This document shows positions 31,050 through 42,297 of a stretch of DNA of 64,000 nucleotides, piece after piece (position 1 is the stretch's first letter; the number at the start of each line of letters is the position of its first letter). The stretch is from Pseudoips prasinana (Eukaryota > Arthropoda > Insecta > Lepidoptera > Nolidae): the NCBI GenBank assembly GCA_951640165.1, contig OX621261.1, positions 4,154,001 through 4,218,000 on the forward strand, given 5' to 3'. The notes under the pieces were generated by a model, which did no database searches, was not told the origin of the DNA, and was given only the letters and a program-made list of their open reading frames with translations. A program made the translations under genes and the position numbers.

Positions 31050-31370
31050 TGGAGAGGCGCAGCTGCTTCTGGGGTAGGCATGTTCTTGAGTGGCGACCAC
31101 GAACCGAAAGACGAAGCGTGGGCAAGCGACGCTTCGTCTTCCGTCAATCCGTTGTCTAAGAGATATTCTCTAGGGTCGACTGCTGCTAGGACAGAATTGA
31201 CCGGTGGACCGATGATCTCGCGAGTGGTCGCTGAAAGTTGCTGGACACAAGAATGGCAATGGCGCAAAACTTTGCCAAATGGCCTCCTCTACTTGAAAAG
31301 AGCCTCCCCCAAGAAAAGTGGGATTTGCAAACGCCACGCTTGGCAAACTGGTTGACGTTATAATGGTCAT
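31050..31370 (+). repeat. Rearranged RTE 3' fragment
   Basis: It contains RTE 3' motifs (GAGTGGCGACCACGAACCG, GACCGATGATCTCG) mixed with unrelated sequence. It ends near a fragment of the repeat seen at 22030 (GCCACGCTTGGCAAAC). Confidence 0.5.
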
Positions 31371-31374
31371 AGTT

Positions 31375-31422
31375 TAAGTGTCCGTTGTCTCTGCCTACCA
31401 CTCTGGGAAACATGTGAGTCTA
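31375..31422 (+). pseudogene. Short LINE 3' end fragment
   Basis: It encodes SVVSAYHSGKH, matching the end of the LINE tail at 18700-18740. Confidence 0.5.
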
Positions 31423-31424
31423 TA

Positions 31425-31776
31425 TAATGTCCTCCTAGCCGAATTACGGTCACGGCGGCCAGTCTCAATCGCGATTAGCGATCTGCGGGGGACATATTAT
31501 AGTGCACAAGAGCACTTTCAATTCCATCACTCTCATGATCCGATGGGACGCCTAGCGACACGACCGGAAAGAGGTCAGGTATGGGACCGACGACTTTACG
31601 TGCTCTCCGAGGCACGGGGAATAATACCGCCAAATTTTACATTAAAGAAAATAAACAAAAAAAACAAAATTTTCTTTTTACAGAAAAGTCCCAAAATTAC
31701 TTTGTCCCGACCCGGGATTTGAGCCCAGGACCTCGTTCTCTGCGGGTGAGCACGCTACCGCTAGACCAACGAGGCA
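31425..31776 (-). repeat. SINE-A copy (inverted)
   Basis: This full-length inverted copy carries GTCCTCCTAGCCGAATTACG, ACGTGCTCTCCGAGGCACG, the B-box complement GGGATTTGAGCCC and the head complement CTAGACCAACGAGGCA. Confidence 0.82.
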
Positions 31777-31779
31777 TAT

Positions 31780-32147
31780 ACAACATGTAACGCAATGAAC
31801 GCACACCCTCAAACACCCCAATTAGAATATTATGTTGTAATCATAATACATACACTGTTTTTTTAATTTAACATGTATGTGCATTGTTATTTACTAAATT
31901 CGTTTCTTGGAATAAAGTTTATTTTTCTTTATTTTGTATTGAATGATGGAACAAATAAAACTGTTATTTAAAAGTCTTATTACTTTGACTTACGGTCCAT
32001 TTCAATATGTTTTAACTGTACAGGGTTAATATGATAATAATTTCCGTAGTTTTAATTATTTTGTATTAAAAAATTGCCTATATTAAAAATGATATAAATC
32101 GATTCAGTAAACGATTCTGAACAAACTATTTTCAGGATGTGCGTTAA
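31780..32147. other. Gene A first intron, no feature recognised
   Basis: The sequence is AT-rich with no coding frame or known repeat. Confidence 0.5.
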
Positions 32148-32183
32148 TTAAGTTACACGTTGTATATATGTAATATCACTCAC

Positions 32184-32372
32184 CACATTAACTTCGCACG
32201 AAATATGGTACATCTTGTAGTCATCAGTTCCTCGGCGAACAATAGTAATTTTGTTATTATTGATGGAGCAATCATAGTATTCTTCTGGTTTGAAATCACC
32301 TTCGCACACACATTGCTTGGGGCACTCCGAACGAGCCAATGTCAACCACGCAAACAGCAGTAGAAATCTCAT
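32184..32372 (-). CDS. Gene A exon 1: signal peptide and Cys-rich N-cap
   Basis: The chosen ATG at 32372 begins a clear signal peptide (MRFLLLFAWLTLARS). It is followed by the mature N-terminus ECPKQCVCEG and a run ending YHISCEVNV. The exon has 63 codons exactly and ends in phase 0 at a GTGAGT donor. An in-frame upstream Met at 32411 is possible but would bury the hydrophobic segment. The Cys spacing resembles the N-terminal cap of Toll receptors. The frame aligns with gene B exon 1 (PCPEACECL, RISCE). No promoter was identified. Confidence 0.85.
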
Positions 32373-32726
32373 CGAGAACAAATTTATTAAGTCATGCCTC
32401 CTGTGGAACATATCAAATAATAAAATCACACTAATATTATACAAATACAAAACTTTTTATTGTGGTCCATAGGTCAAAAGTTGTTACAGTCAGACATATA
32501 TTATGTTCAGCTATGTCCAGCCATTTAGGCATACAATATTTATTTAATTACAGTCAGTTATACAATTACATTAATACAATTATTTTTATAAGATATACAT
32601 TATGTTAAAACAATTTAATACGTGTCATTTAATTATTTAATCACCAAAAATTATTTCTTATTTTAAAGTCAAGTACATTAATTCTTATCTTAGTTATGAT
32701 ACATATTTTACGTAGCAGAGTCATTC

Positions 32727-32966
32727 TTAAGCGTGATTGAATTTTTCTATGAGAACATCGTTCAATGTATAATACGATTTGTAGACCAGAAAATCATGAA
32801 GGTTTTTTTTATAAAACTGGTTATCTGAAATGCACCTGATTGACCTTGGGATGTTGTTGCATATACGTAAGGCAACGCAGAAAACACTTTCATGAAGTAA
32901 GTGGGTCTTGCTGGGCACTACATGTAGTTTGGCCCTATGTCGTGCTCGTTCACGATGAGCAAACAT
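32727..32966 (-). pseudogene. LINE RT tail fragment
   Basis: It encodes RHRAKLHVVPSKTHLLHESV and ends SYYTLNDVLIEKFNHA, a Jockey/CR1-type RT C-terminus. It lies upstream of gene A exon 1, between the two genes. Confidence 0.7.
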
Positions 32967-33049
32967 CTCAATATTCGATTTAACAAATATTATAAAGGCG
33001 AAAGTGTGTGAGTGTGTGAGTGTGTATGTTTGTTACTTCTTCACGTCTT

Positions 33050-33150
33050 GCCTCAAGGAATTAGAGATTTACCAATCAACAAATTTAGAACCCAGCTACG
33101 TTCATGGTTAACAGGGAAATGTTTTTACTCGATAGAAGAATATAGATAAA
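33050..33150 (+). pseudogene. LINE RT tail fragment
   Basis: It encodes LPQGIRDLPINKFRTQLRSW then CFYSIEEYR and a stop. Confidence 0.6.
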
Positions 33151-33204
33151 TGGATAGATACACTTTATTGCACATCACAGAATAAAAATTTAGAAGTTAT
33201 AAGA

Positions 33205-33378
33205 TCCTGGGTTCAAATCCCGGTAAGTGCAAATATTTGTGTGATGAGCACGAATATTTGTTTCAGAGTCATGAATGTTTACTATGTATATAAGTATTTA
33301 TCTATCTATATAAGTATGTATATCGTCGCCTCGTACCCATAGTACAAGCTTTGCTTAGTTTGGAGCTAGGATGATCTT
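33205..33378 (+). repeat. SINE-B fragment
   Basis: It begins within the B box (GGGTTCAAATCCCGG) and has the body to GGAGCTAGGATGATCT. The 5' head is missing. Confidence 0.75.
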
Positions 33379-33379
33379 A

Positions 33380-33825
33380 CATAGTTTCAATTTATGTACG
33401 ACTAGCTGTGCTGTGTGTATAAATTATCACAGCTCCTCCCCCTTAGGTGATAGCGTGATAATATGTAACCTATATGTTGACCCGACCTCTTAGTAATATT
33501 CACGCAAAATTTTAATTAAATCCATACAGTACTTTTTGAGTTTAGCCCGGACATACATACAGACAGATTAATAAACAGACAAAAATTCTAAAAACTATAT
33601 TTATGGTCACGCTCCACGTATCCTTTAAAAAAACATACTCAATGTACAGTTTTGACTTTCCTACGATTTTATAATATGTACAGATAAGATTGGCGGTCTT
33701 ATCGCATAAGAGCGACTTCTTCCAGACAACCGTTGGATGGACTAGATTAGCAATTGAGAAAAGTAGCTAGTGATGTACTGTAAAATAACTTTGGATTCGA
33801 TTTAAATAGAAACTCAAATACATAG
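33380..33825. other. Intergenic repeat-like sequence
   Basis: It has the style of the dispersed repeat that carries TTTTGAGTTTAGCCCGGAC and ACATACAGACAGA. No gene is seen. Confidence 0.35.
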
Positions 33826-33923
33826 ATTATCATCATCATCATTTGTCCCCACTAATATGCTAGTGGGTGTGGTTTCCGCACTTAGTCCTGATGTGGACCA
33901 TTGTACGTGAGCCATGGCAGCCT

Positions 33924-35054
33924 TCATTCCATCCAGCCCACCTCCCTCCAGAAGCATATCAGGTCTCCTAAACTTCTCAGGGCTTCCGTAAGAGTTCCTG
34001 GTGATCCCAGGGTTTCCTTCCGGATTTTTGTGATGCCTGTGCACTCGAGTAGCCCGTGCGCGACCGTTTCTTCAGCGTCCATGCACGCTCTGCACAGAGG
34101 GCTGTCAGTTATACCTATAGTGTGGAAGTGTTTATTTAGTGAGCAGTGTCCGGTGATGGTCCCTACCACGACGCGCAGGCTTTTCCTGTTTAGCCGCAGT
34201 AGCCGCCTCGTTAGCTTACCATCCAAGCATGGCATTGCTTCTTTGGATTGTCTGCAGCCCGATGCTGAAGACCACCATTTCTCGGATTGTGTGTATGTGT
34301 GGCTCTGTAACCATCTACGTATTTGGGTGAAAGGTATGGGCACAGTTGGTTCAGGTCCAATGGCTGTCGCGCTCGAACCCCTCCTGGCAAGCTCGTCAGC
34401 AGCATCATTGCCTAGCGATCCACTGTGTCCCTTGATCCATTGTAGTGTTATGATATTGTTGTAGTGTGCCGCAACGTGTTCCAATGCGTTATGGCATTCT
34501 AGTATTAGTGATGAGGTAAAGTGGTTACCTCCTAAGGATTGGAGTACTGAGGCGCTGTCAGAAAGTATACGAATACGAGTGTTTGTGATGTTTCTGGCCC
34601 TTATTGCGTGTGCTGCTAGGACACCAACACATTCGGCCTGGTATACAGTGTTGAGTTTCCCTAGGGGTTTGGATATGTTGATGTTCAGGTCATTTGAGAA
34701 AACTCCCACTCCTGTTCCGGAGTCGGTTTTTGACCCATCAGTATAGATTCTTGTCTCATTTGGCTTTGGGTGGTCACATAGTTCTTCTGTGAGTTGTATA
34801 TTATAGTGCCTATGGAAGTTGTGTGTTTTTAGGATTTTGTCGCTCGGTGATGCCATCATAGGTTGCCTTTTGAACGCATCTTCCAGAATTCGTGTGTGCT
34901 TTATTCTAGGGTCTTTGCTTAGGGTGCCGTTCATGCTGAGTCTAAAGATTGCTATGGTCGCCTCCTCCTGCACAAAGAGATGTAGGGGAGGCAGTCCTAG
35001 CATTGCTTGTAGGGCGGCTGTGGATGTTGTTCTCATACTGCTAGTAATCGCCAC
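33924..35054 (-). CDS. LOA/R1-like LINE: RNase H domain and C-terminus
   Basis: It encodes the RNase H motifs RIYTDGSKTDSGTGVG, YQAECVGVLAA, ILSDSASVLQSL and WIKGHSGSLGNDAADELA, giving the D-E-D-D set. A C-terminal Cys/His cluster follows (GHCSLNKHFH, PLCRACMDAEETVAH). The frame is offset from the RT frame, so a frameshift lies between 35054 and about 35320. The end also shifts near 33930. Confidence 0.85.
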   Translation of the reverse strand: MAITSSMRTTSTAALQAMLGLPPLHLFVQEEATIAIFRLSMNGTLSKDPRIKHTRILEDAFKRQPMMASPSDKILKTHNFHRHYNIQLTEELCDHPKPNETRIYTDGSKTDSGTGVGVFSNDLNINISKPLGKLNTVYQAECVGVLAAHAIRARNITNTRIRILSDSASVLQSLGGNHFTSSLILECHNALEHVAAHYNNIITLQWIKGHSGSLGNDAADELARRGSSATAIGPEPTVPIPFTQIRRWLQSHTYTQSEKWWSSASGCRQSKEAMPCLDGKLTRRLLRLNRKSLRVVVGTITGHCSLNKHFHTIGITDSPLCRACMDAEETVAHGLLECTGITKIRKETLGSPGTLTEALRSLGDLICFWREVGWME

Positions 35055-35316
35055 ACATGCCAGTCGCTGCAGTTTTTCGAGATCTTATTGGTTTGTGCTC
35101 AGATTTGTCCTGGGCCACCAGACTACTGAGCCGTAAGTGATAATTGGTCTGATGAAAGAGGTGTATAGCCAGTGGGTGACTCTAGGGCTAATGCCCCAGG
35201 TTTTTCCAAGCAGTTGTTTACACTGCCACATTGATATGCTGGCTTTTTTGGTGATATATTCGGTATGTTTTGCCCAGTTCAATTGCTTGTCCAAATATAT
35301 GCCCAGATATTTGGTT

Positions 35317-36621
35317 TCAGGTGAAAGGCACAGGGGTGTACCGAAAAAGTGTGGTAGCTGTAGAGCCGCTAGTTTTCTTTTTTTTTGTGAATAGAATTAG
35401 TTGTGTTTTTGTGGGGTTCGCCGATAGTTGGTATTCCTTGCACCATTCCTCTACAATTTTTAGAGCTTGGCGCATGAGATTGCACAGTGTGTTTTCATGT
35501 TGTCCGTTTATTATTATGGTGATATCATCGGCATAGCCGACGGTGAAGTAATCTTTATTGTTGAGTCTTTCGATCAGTTCATTTGCAACAAGGTTCCACA
35601 AAAGTGGTGATAGAACGCCACCTTGTGGACATCCTTTTGCCACGATGGCCCTTGTAGTGTCATTTACTGTAACTTGTACCGCCCTCAAGCTGAGCATGTT
35701 CGTTATCCAGCCAGTTAGGGTTAGATTGACGCCATGCCTCTCAAGGGCCGTTTTGATACTGTGGAATATAGTTTTGTCAAAGGCGCCTTCTATGTCCAGG
35801 AAGGCAGCCAGCGACGAGCATTTGTGATCTACTGCACATTCAATCTTAGCGACCACGCTGTGCAGAGCAGATTCTGTGGATTTGCCTGTAGAGTAGGCGT
35901 GCTGTTGTTTATGAAGAGGTTTTGTTCGGAGGACTCCGTCTCGAATATGTCTGTCACAGAGTCTCTCAAGGGTTTTCAGTAGGAAAGAGGTCAGGCTTAT
36001 AGGTCTGTATGCTTTGGGTTCTGTATAGTCAGTTTTCCCGGGTTTTGTTATGAAGATAACTTTCACTTCGCGCCATGCCAGCGGCACATATCTGTGCGCT
36101 ATGCAGGCTTGGTAGATCTCTACCAGCCATGGTGCGAGATGGTCTATGCCCCAATGTAGCAGAGCCGGGAAAATGCCATCTAGGCCTGCCGACTTATATG
36201 GTCGGAAGGTTCTTATCTCCCATCTTGTTTTTTCTTCCGTTACAATATTTCGGGCGTTGGACCAATCCTGGTCTGTTGGTGTCCATATTGATTCGTTTGT
36301 CCATGTTCTGTTCTCTGAGAGTTTACAGTCTGGAAAGTTTGTTTCTAAGAGAATCTTACTAGTTTCGTGGTCTGTTGTAGTGTATGTGTGGTCTGGCTTT
36401 TTCAACGTGCTGAGGTTACGATCCCTATCAGTTGATAGGATCTTCCTTACACGTGCTGCCTCGTCATTGGATTCTATGTTTTCACAGAATTGTCGCCAGG
36501 CTGTTCTGCTGGCCCTTCTGATTTCCTTTTTGAAACTTTTCTGTGTTGTTTTGTATGAATCCCAGTCTTCTGGGGATCTTGAGTTTTTGGCTTGGTTAAA
36601 TTTTTTACGCAAGTTACGCAA
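35317..36621 (-). CDS. LOA/R1-like LINE: reverse transcriptase
   Basis: The 434-residue open frame includes KVIFITKPGKTDYTEPKAYR, SLTSFLLKTLERLCDRHI, AAFLDIEGAFDKT, KGCPQGGVLSPLLWNLV and YADDITIII. Downstream thumb sequence continues to 35060 in another frame. Confidence 0.87.
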   Translation of the reverse strand: MRNLRKKFNQAKNSRSPEDWDSYKTTQKSFKKEIRRASRTAWRQFCENIESNDEAARVRKILSTDRDRNLSTLKKPDHTYTTTDHETSKILLETNFPDCKLSENRTWTNESIWTPTDQDWSNARNIVTEEKTRWEIRTFRPYKSAGLDGIFPALLHWGIDHLAPWLVEIYQACIAHRYVPLAWREVKVIFITKPGKTDYTEPKAYRPISLTSFLLKTLERLCDRHIRDGVLRTKPLHKQQHAYSTGKSTESALHSVVAKIECAVDHKCSSLAAFLDIEGAFDKTIFHSIKTALERHGVNLTLTGWITNMLSLRAVQVTVNDTTRAIVAKGCPQGGVLSPLLWNLVANELIERLNNKDYFTVGYADDITIIINGQHENTLCNLMRQALKIVEEWCKEYQLSANPTKTQLILFTKKKKTSGSTATTLFRYTPVPFT

Positions 36622-37500
36622 CGCTTAGTTTGCAGCATGCATGGTATGCCTCAATTATGTATTTTGATAGTTTTGTTACTGTGTTTTCAACTTGTGTGGA
36701 ATCTGTTAGGTTTGTGGGTGTTTGATGTCTCGCCAGCAATGACGCTAGGAGGTTTTTGTATCCGAGTACGTTGGTTCGTCTCGGATTGCGCTTTGGTTCT
36801 AGCTTTTTTGTGTGAAATGAGAGTGTAAATCGAATCCTTCTGTGATCGGAGCAAGAAGGTTCATCCGATACGTGCCAGTCAGATATGAAGTTCATCACGC
36901 CTGAGGTGGCCAGCGTTAAGTCTATGACGGTTTGTCCTCGGGCTGTAACCCAAGTGGGTTCTGAGCCGCGATTTATAATGTTAAGGTTAGTGGAAAATAG
37001 ATATGTGCATAATACCTCTCCTCTAGGGTTTTGCTTGTCGCAGCCCCAAAGTGGATGGTGGGCATTTGCGTCTGTGCAGACGATGAGGGTTTGCATCCTC
37101 ACAGTGGGTTACCAGGTCAGCCATCTCTCTTGGTGGACAAACCTCGTCGTCTCCTGGCATATATATAGAGGCCAGTACGATGTCCGGGCCTTCGCCTTGC
37201 GTCTGGAGCCTGATGGCTGTTAAGTCTCTGGAACAGAATTGGGTGAGTGTTGTCGCAGGTATGTCTTTGGGTATGTAGACACAGGTTCTCGGTGTGTCAA
37301 TACCATGTGTGTCTAGTATCAGCTTACCTCCGATGTTACTGAGGCCGCATATCCTGTTATTCCTGATCCACGGCTCCTGGATCAGTAACGACCGTATATG
37401 GTTTGATCTCCAGCGCCCTGCGCAGGCTAGCCGTGGCAGTCTGACTATGCTGGAGATTTGCTTGAATTATGTCTAAGGGAGGGGATGGCGGGGGCGGCTG
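36614..37500 (-). CDS. LOA/R1-like LINE: endonuclease domain (frameshifted)
   Basis: The APE-type endonuclease is spread over several frames: IIQANLQHSQTATASL near 37450, SIYMPGDDE near 37150, and in the open 36614-37102 part TDANAHHPLWG, then SDHRRIRF. The order fits a normal N-terminal EN domain, but at least two frameshifts separate the pieces. Confidence 0.78.
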
Positions 37501-37510
37501 CTGGGTGGAA

Positions 37511-38391
37511 TTAGGGCGTGACGGGTTCAGCGGACACTCCATCTCCCTCCTCCATCCTATACCGGTTGTCATCCGGTGAGGAGGCGAGCAATTGCTCGGT
37601 CCATCCAGGTGACGCGGGTGGTGCAGCACTATCAGCCACAGCGGCTCTCGCCATCTCCTCCTCCAGTTGGGTTATAGTGTAGGTCGTGGTCTGTGTATCA
37701 GTCGGTCGTTGTCTCTGGTCTGTCAGGTCCTGTGTGTCTATAGTCTGGGTGTCTGAGGGTTGGGTCTTGGGGTAGAAGCGGACGTATATCGAACCCAGTA
37801 GGTGCGCTATACGCCGCTCCCGCGCCAAAACCTTTTCGACTTCATCCGGTGGGATACCCAGGGTCAGATATGTCCCATGGTTATCTCCACCGACTACTGT
37901 CGCCCTGTAGAGAGTCCACCTACCTACCAGAGTGTGTCGTACCAGAGGTTCTGACGCCTCAGAACGCTCTGTAGCCACGCTATGTCCCCGTTGTACGTAG
38001 GTACAAAGAGCGCGGCTCGGACACGGGTAGGTATGTCGGACTGCTTCATTACTGTCAGTGTCATATTTATATTCATATCAGGGTCGGTCATTTTAATTTT
38101 CGGGACGTTCTCCGTCAACCAGGTCAGGGCATTCCGATCCTCGCACCACATCTGCACGGTAGCATCCACTACCCGTGGGTATCCGCGGAAGGCCGGGAGT
38201 GGAGTATTCGGGTCGGTGCTCATGACTAGGTTTTCCAGGGGAAGGGAGGCAGAAGGGTCCAAACCCTTCACACAATTTTGGTGAAAAGTTCCTTGACACT
38301 GTCCTTGGCACAAGAAATGAGACCCTTTTTTAGAAAGTACTTTTTTACACTTTTGGCACTCCGTTCTACCGACTTTTAAGTCTGCAGCCAA
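37511..38391 (-). CDS. LOA/R1-like LINE: ORF1 with PHD-like zinc finger (frameshifted)
   Basis: It starts at ATG 38391 (MAADLKVGRTECQKCKK). A Cys/His cluster (CQKC, CQGQCQGTFHQNC) resembles a PHD-type finger and suggests nucleic acid or chaperone function as in other ORF1 proteins. The frame to 37924 ends; a second frame (37511-37978) continues as a low-complexity, Ser/Thr/Pro-rich tail. Confidence 0.7.
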
Positions 38392-38417
38392 CTGCAGACT
38401 TAAAAGTCGGTAGAACC
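38365..38417. repeat. 24-bp palindrome at the junction of two LINEs
   Basis: The arm TTCTACCGACTTTTAAGTCT plus GCAG is followed by the 4-base loop CCAA and then the exact inverted arm. The left arm is the start of the minus-strand ORF1 (codes ADLKVGRT). The right arm starts the plus-strand LINE and codes the same residues. Confidence 0.9.
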
Positions 38418-39116
38418 CGAATTTACTGCAAAAATTGTGAGGAACATGACTCTGAAAACGAGGCGCAGGACGACGACGGACAAGATAGTGATAAGATTTT
38501 GAAGGAGATACAAAAAAATGTAAGAGCTATCCCCGGGTTAAAAAAACAACTTGATTATATCAAAGAAAGTATGAACCTACTTTCAGAAAAATACGACACG
38601 TTACTAGCTGAGCACGAGAAGTCGAAAGAAAAAATACAGAAGTTAGAGAAGTCGGTAGATAACATAAACAATAAATGTATATTCATGGAAAAATGTAATG
38701 TCGCTCTGGAGCAACGGCTTCACGAATATGAACAATCTGCTCGTAAACACAATATCGAGATTATAGGCGTCGAACAAAGGCCCAACGAGAATTTGATGGA
38801 AGTCGTCGAAAGTATCGCGAAAGTTATTAACACCAGGAGTGAGGAGATTGAATGGGTGAGGCGCAACCAACCACGTAAACAAAGCGGTAGACCGGGATCT
38901 ATCACCGTCGGATTCAAAACTTCTGGAACTGCCTCTCGAGATGCTTGGCTGACGCAACGACGTAAATTGGGCGAATTAACAAGCGATAAGTTAACTGGAG
39001 GCATCGACGTGAGTAAAATATACATTAATGAGGATCTGACAAAAGCAAACAGAACTCTGCTATGGACTACTAAAAAACAACTGCATAAATATTACAAATA
39101 CAATAGTGTGGATTAA
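38393..39116 (+). CDS. Jockey/CR1-group LINE: ORF1 protein
   Basis: The frame is open from the palindrome, with no Met before the Cys pair RIYCKNCEEHD, which looks like the end of a zinc finger. An acidic patch follows, then a predicted coiled coil (about 38500-38760: LKKQLDYIKESMNLLSEKYD). A C-terminal RNA-binding-type domain ends SKIYINEDLTKANRTLLW. That domain resembles the FP25K-like domain of LINE ORF1s. The N-terminus is missing. Confidence 0.75.
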
Positions 39117-39329
39117 CAACGGCAAAATATTGGTGAAGAAAAGTACAGAGGACAAAACAATTTAGATCAGAACCGAAAATGATGTCAAAGAACTGTTAAA
39201 CAAAAACTAAGGTAAGTACATCTTCATCTTCCATTTACCACTAATATTAGGTATCATGCTATTTGTTTAAGTATAAATAAAATTCGCAGCTTTTGATAAC
39301 ATAACATCCATTACGGGTGATTGTATTGA

Positions 39330-41633
39330 TGCGCACGAAGTCGGTAGTTTAGTTTTATGGCTACCGTCTCATAAAAATAAACACGATTTTTGTATAGTAC
39401 ATATCAATATAAGATCGTTAAGAAAGCATTTTCTCGAATAATAGCAACTTTAGATTTTCCCTTAAAGAACATTGATGTGATAGCAATAACGGAACCTAAT
39501 ATTAATTATGCAATGTTAAACTTGTACGAAATTAGGGGATTCAATGTCCATAGTTATACACGCGCCGAGCGCACTGGAGGCGGTGTATTAGTCTATGTAC
39601 GAGCGCCTTGGGCTACTCAAGTAAACAAGACCGTGCATACACAAAATATGCGATCAGCTGAGTGCGTTTCCATTGTGCTTGAGGATGGTAGAAATGATCC
39701 GATATACTTAATAGCTGTATACCGACCCCCTAGAATAAACAAGAAGGATAAAATAAAACAATTTCTTATAGAATTTCACAACATATTAGAAAGTATACCA
39801 AGTCATAGTAAAATCGTTTTCTGTGGAGACATCAACATAAACCTCTTACACAGCCAAGATTCCTCGGTAACGGAATACGAGAACTTAATATTAGCAGAAT
39901 TCTCATTAGCCAAATGTATAAATAAAGTGACACGTAAGGAAATAGTCAAGGGGAATATTGTTGAATCATGTATCGATCATATATATATTCGGTCTCGCTT
40001 AGCAGAGATCGATACTGCAATAATTCAACATAAAATATCCGATCATTTTCTCGTATCAGCTGTGGTGCAGTGGAAACGAACTCAGTGTATTGGAAATCGA
40101 ACAACTTGTGCACGCACGCGAGTTCTAGCCAAGCCTACAGTGCGTCGACGCGTATTAGATAACCGTATGGTCCGAGAACGTTTATTATCAACTAATTTTA
40201 AAACTTTGATGACAATTGAATGTCCCATAGAATTATATAATGCTCTCAGACTAATATTTAATAATATTTATAATGAATGCTACCAGACAATAACAGTTAG
40301 TTGCATTTGCAGAAACAATAAACGTTGGGTTACAAATAATTTAAAAAATATGATAAAAGAAAGAGATAGGTTGTTCGTTGTGTGGCACAGTGATCCAAAG
40401 AACATGGTAAAACGGTTAGCTTATACTAAATATAGAAATAAATGTACAAAAGCAATATATAAATGCAGTAATGAATATGACAGGCAGAGTATTATTAAGT
40501 GTAACAAAAATATAAAAAAAGTTTGGGATATTTTAAACACAATGTTGGGTAAAAATAAGCAATCCTTAAATAGTGTCATATTATCTAACATGAATATGCT
40601 CGGAAGTACCCAGCACATTGCTAACCGATTTGGGGCGGTCTTTGATGAGGAAATCCAACAAATTAAACATAATTGCAACGTTAAGTGGTTAGACAGAAAC
40701 AGTTATAAGCAACAGGCAGATAGATGCATGAGATGGCAGCCTGTTAGTGGTAAGTGTGTGGAGAATGTAATTAAAAATATGGATGCAAATAAATCGCCGG
40801 GGAGTGACCTCATTCGCATGTCTGATATAAAATTTATTAGCAAAAAAATAAGCCCTCTATTGTCCAAGTTAATTAATTTATCAGTTAAACATAAAATATT
40901 CCCAGAGAAGCTCAAAGAGGCTATTATTCGACCTGTTCACAAAAAAGGCGATCGGAAAAAATTTTCCAATTATAGGCCAATAGCGATACTGTCAAGTATA
41001 GATACAATAATGGAAAAGTGCATAGTTAATCAACTAGGAAACTATCTACAAACCAACAAAATACTAAATAAATCGCAACATGGTTTTCAAAAAGGCAAAA
41101 GCACTAACACCTTGCTTTCTAATTTTACTGATGAGATTAATACTCATCTAAATAACAAGAAATTTGTAGTTGCCATATTTTTTGACTACAAAAAAGCCTT
41201 TGAAACATTGGAAAAAAATACATTATTAAATGCCGTAGAAGAATGTGGAGTCGTAAAGCCTCTCAAAAAATGGTTTGGGGACTACCTCGACTCACGCACA
41301 TATCGAGTGCGAGTAGACGACACGCTGAGCGATGAGAGGGGGGTGCGGTGCGGGGTACCCCAAGGTTCTGGATGTGGCCCGGTCGCCTATCTAATGCATG
41401 TAAACAGTCTGTGCAGAGTGATGCAGCATTGCTCGGCTCACATGTTCGCCGATGACCTATGTGCCCTTCGGGCTGGTACCAACCTGGCTGAGACGTGTCG
41501 CTTCGTTCAACAAGACGTAGACGCTGTTGTTAAATGGTCACATGATAATGGCATAGTTTTAAATTCTGACAAAAACAAATTATTAATTATACATTCTCAT
41601 AGGAACACCGAAATTACTCGCTCACACTTATGA
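39330..41633 (+). CDS. Jockey/CR1-group LINE: endonuclease and reverse transcriptase
   Basis: The endonuclease starts at about 39390 (a shifted frame gives VHINIRSLRKHFLE just upstream). Motifs are ITEPN, RTGGGVLVYV, YRPP, FCGDINI and SDHFLVS. The RT part has NYRPIAILSSIDTIMEKC, FFDYKKAFETLE, CGVPQGSGCGPVAYL and MFADDLCAL. The 747-residue frame ends at TGA 41631-41633 just after the ADD motif region and palm. The RT is truncated relative to a full-length protein. Confidence 0.85.
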
Positions 41634-42297
41634 TTGCATACACAATAATCATATCAACTGTCACTGTAAGCCAATTGAAAGAGTAGATTGTGTAACCTAT
41701 TTAGGCATGAAAGTAGAAGAGCATTTTTCTTGGGCTAAACACATTGAATCTAGATGTAATACGCTCAGAGTGTTGTTAGGTAAATTTTATCACCTTAGTT
41801 ATAGAATGCCTAGTAACACCTTGAAGTTACTATACACAAGTTTAGTTGAGCCAGTTTTGGATTATGCTCTTGATTGCTACGGACTCACGTTTAAATCTTA
41901 TATTGACAAACTTGAAAACATCCAACTTAGAATTATAAAATTGCTAGTTGATAAAAAAACAAAAAATAAATATAAACATGACTACTATACACTATTTAAG
42001 ATATGTAAATTTTTACCAGTTAGTGTGAAACATAAATACCTTCTCGCAATTAACAACCATGGCTTTCAGGAGCATAATACAACAATCCAAAAACTATAAT
42101 ATAATAAATATAACACAAGAGCAATGACCTCCGGTAAATTTGTTGTCCCTAGGATCACGAATGTATACGGAGATAGGACCCTAAATAAACGTATCCCGTA
42201 CATACTTAACAGTATACCACAGGACATCAGAAAGGAATGTAATAAACATAAGTTTAAAATTAAGTTAAAAAAATACCTCCTAGATAATCTTCCATAG
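41634..42297 (+). pseudogene. Jockey/CR1-group LINE: RT C-terminal part
   Basis: It continues after a frameshift with GMKVEEHFSWAKHIESRCN and VEPVLDYALDCYG, breaks at a stop at 42097-42099 and resumes with GDRTLNKRIPYILNSIP. It ends in a stop at 42295-42297. Confidence 0.78.

Larger units (their letters stand above)
434..32372 (-). other. Gene A: Toll-type LRR receptor gene (span of visible exons)
   Basis: This is the span of a split minus-strand gene encoding the ectodomain of a Toll family receptor, a membrane receptor that in insects usually binds Spätzle-type ligands in immunity or development. Visible exons, in gene order, are 32184-32372, 29962-30068, 20790-20963, 20498-20573 (partial), 16797-17122, 14959-15096 and 434-605. 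All have AG/GT splice sites, and reading phase is continuous from exon 6 to exon 8. The encoded order is signal peptide, Cys-rich N-terminus, then LRRs. The gene runs off the left edge, so transmembrane and TIR domains are not visible. Introns are filled with transposable elements; the largest visible one, about 14.4 kb, contains the whole BEL/Pao element. A paralogue (gene B) lies divergently at 48.5-64 kb. Exon 3 was not found and exon 5 appears broken, so gene A may be a pseudogene. Confidence 0.8.
33829..38391 (-). mobile_element. RNase H-bearing LINE (LOA/R1-like), nearly full length
   Basis: The 4.56-kb minus-strand element has ORF1 with a zinc finger, endonuclease, RT and RNase H. Its 3' end is an (ATG)n tract at 33829-33843. 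The clade call rests on the RT signature (YRPISLTSFLLKTLE, GCPQGGVLSPLLWN, YADD) plus RNase H, which fits LOA and related groups. Frameshifts break every gene. The 5' end meets another LINE head to head at a palindrome. Confidence 0.85.
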
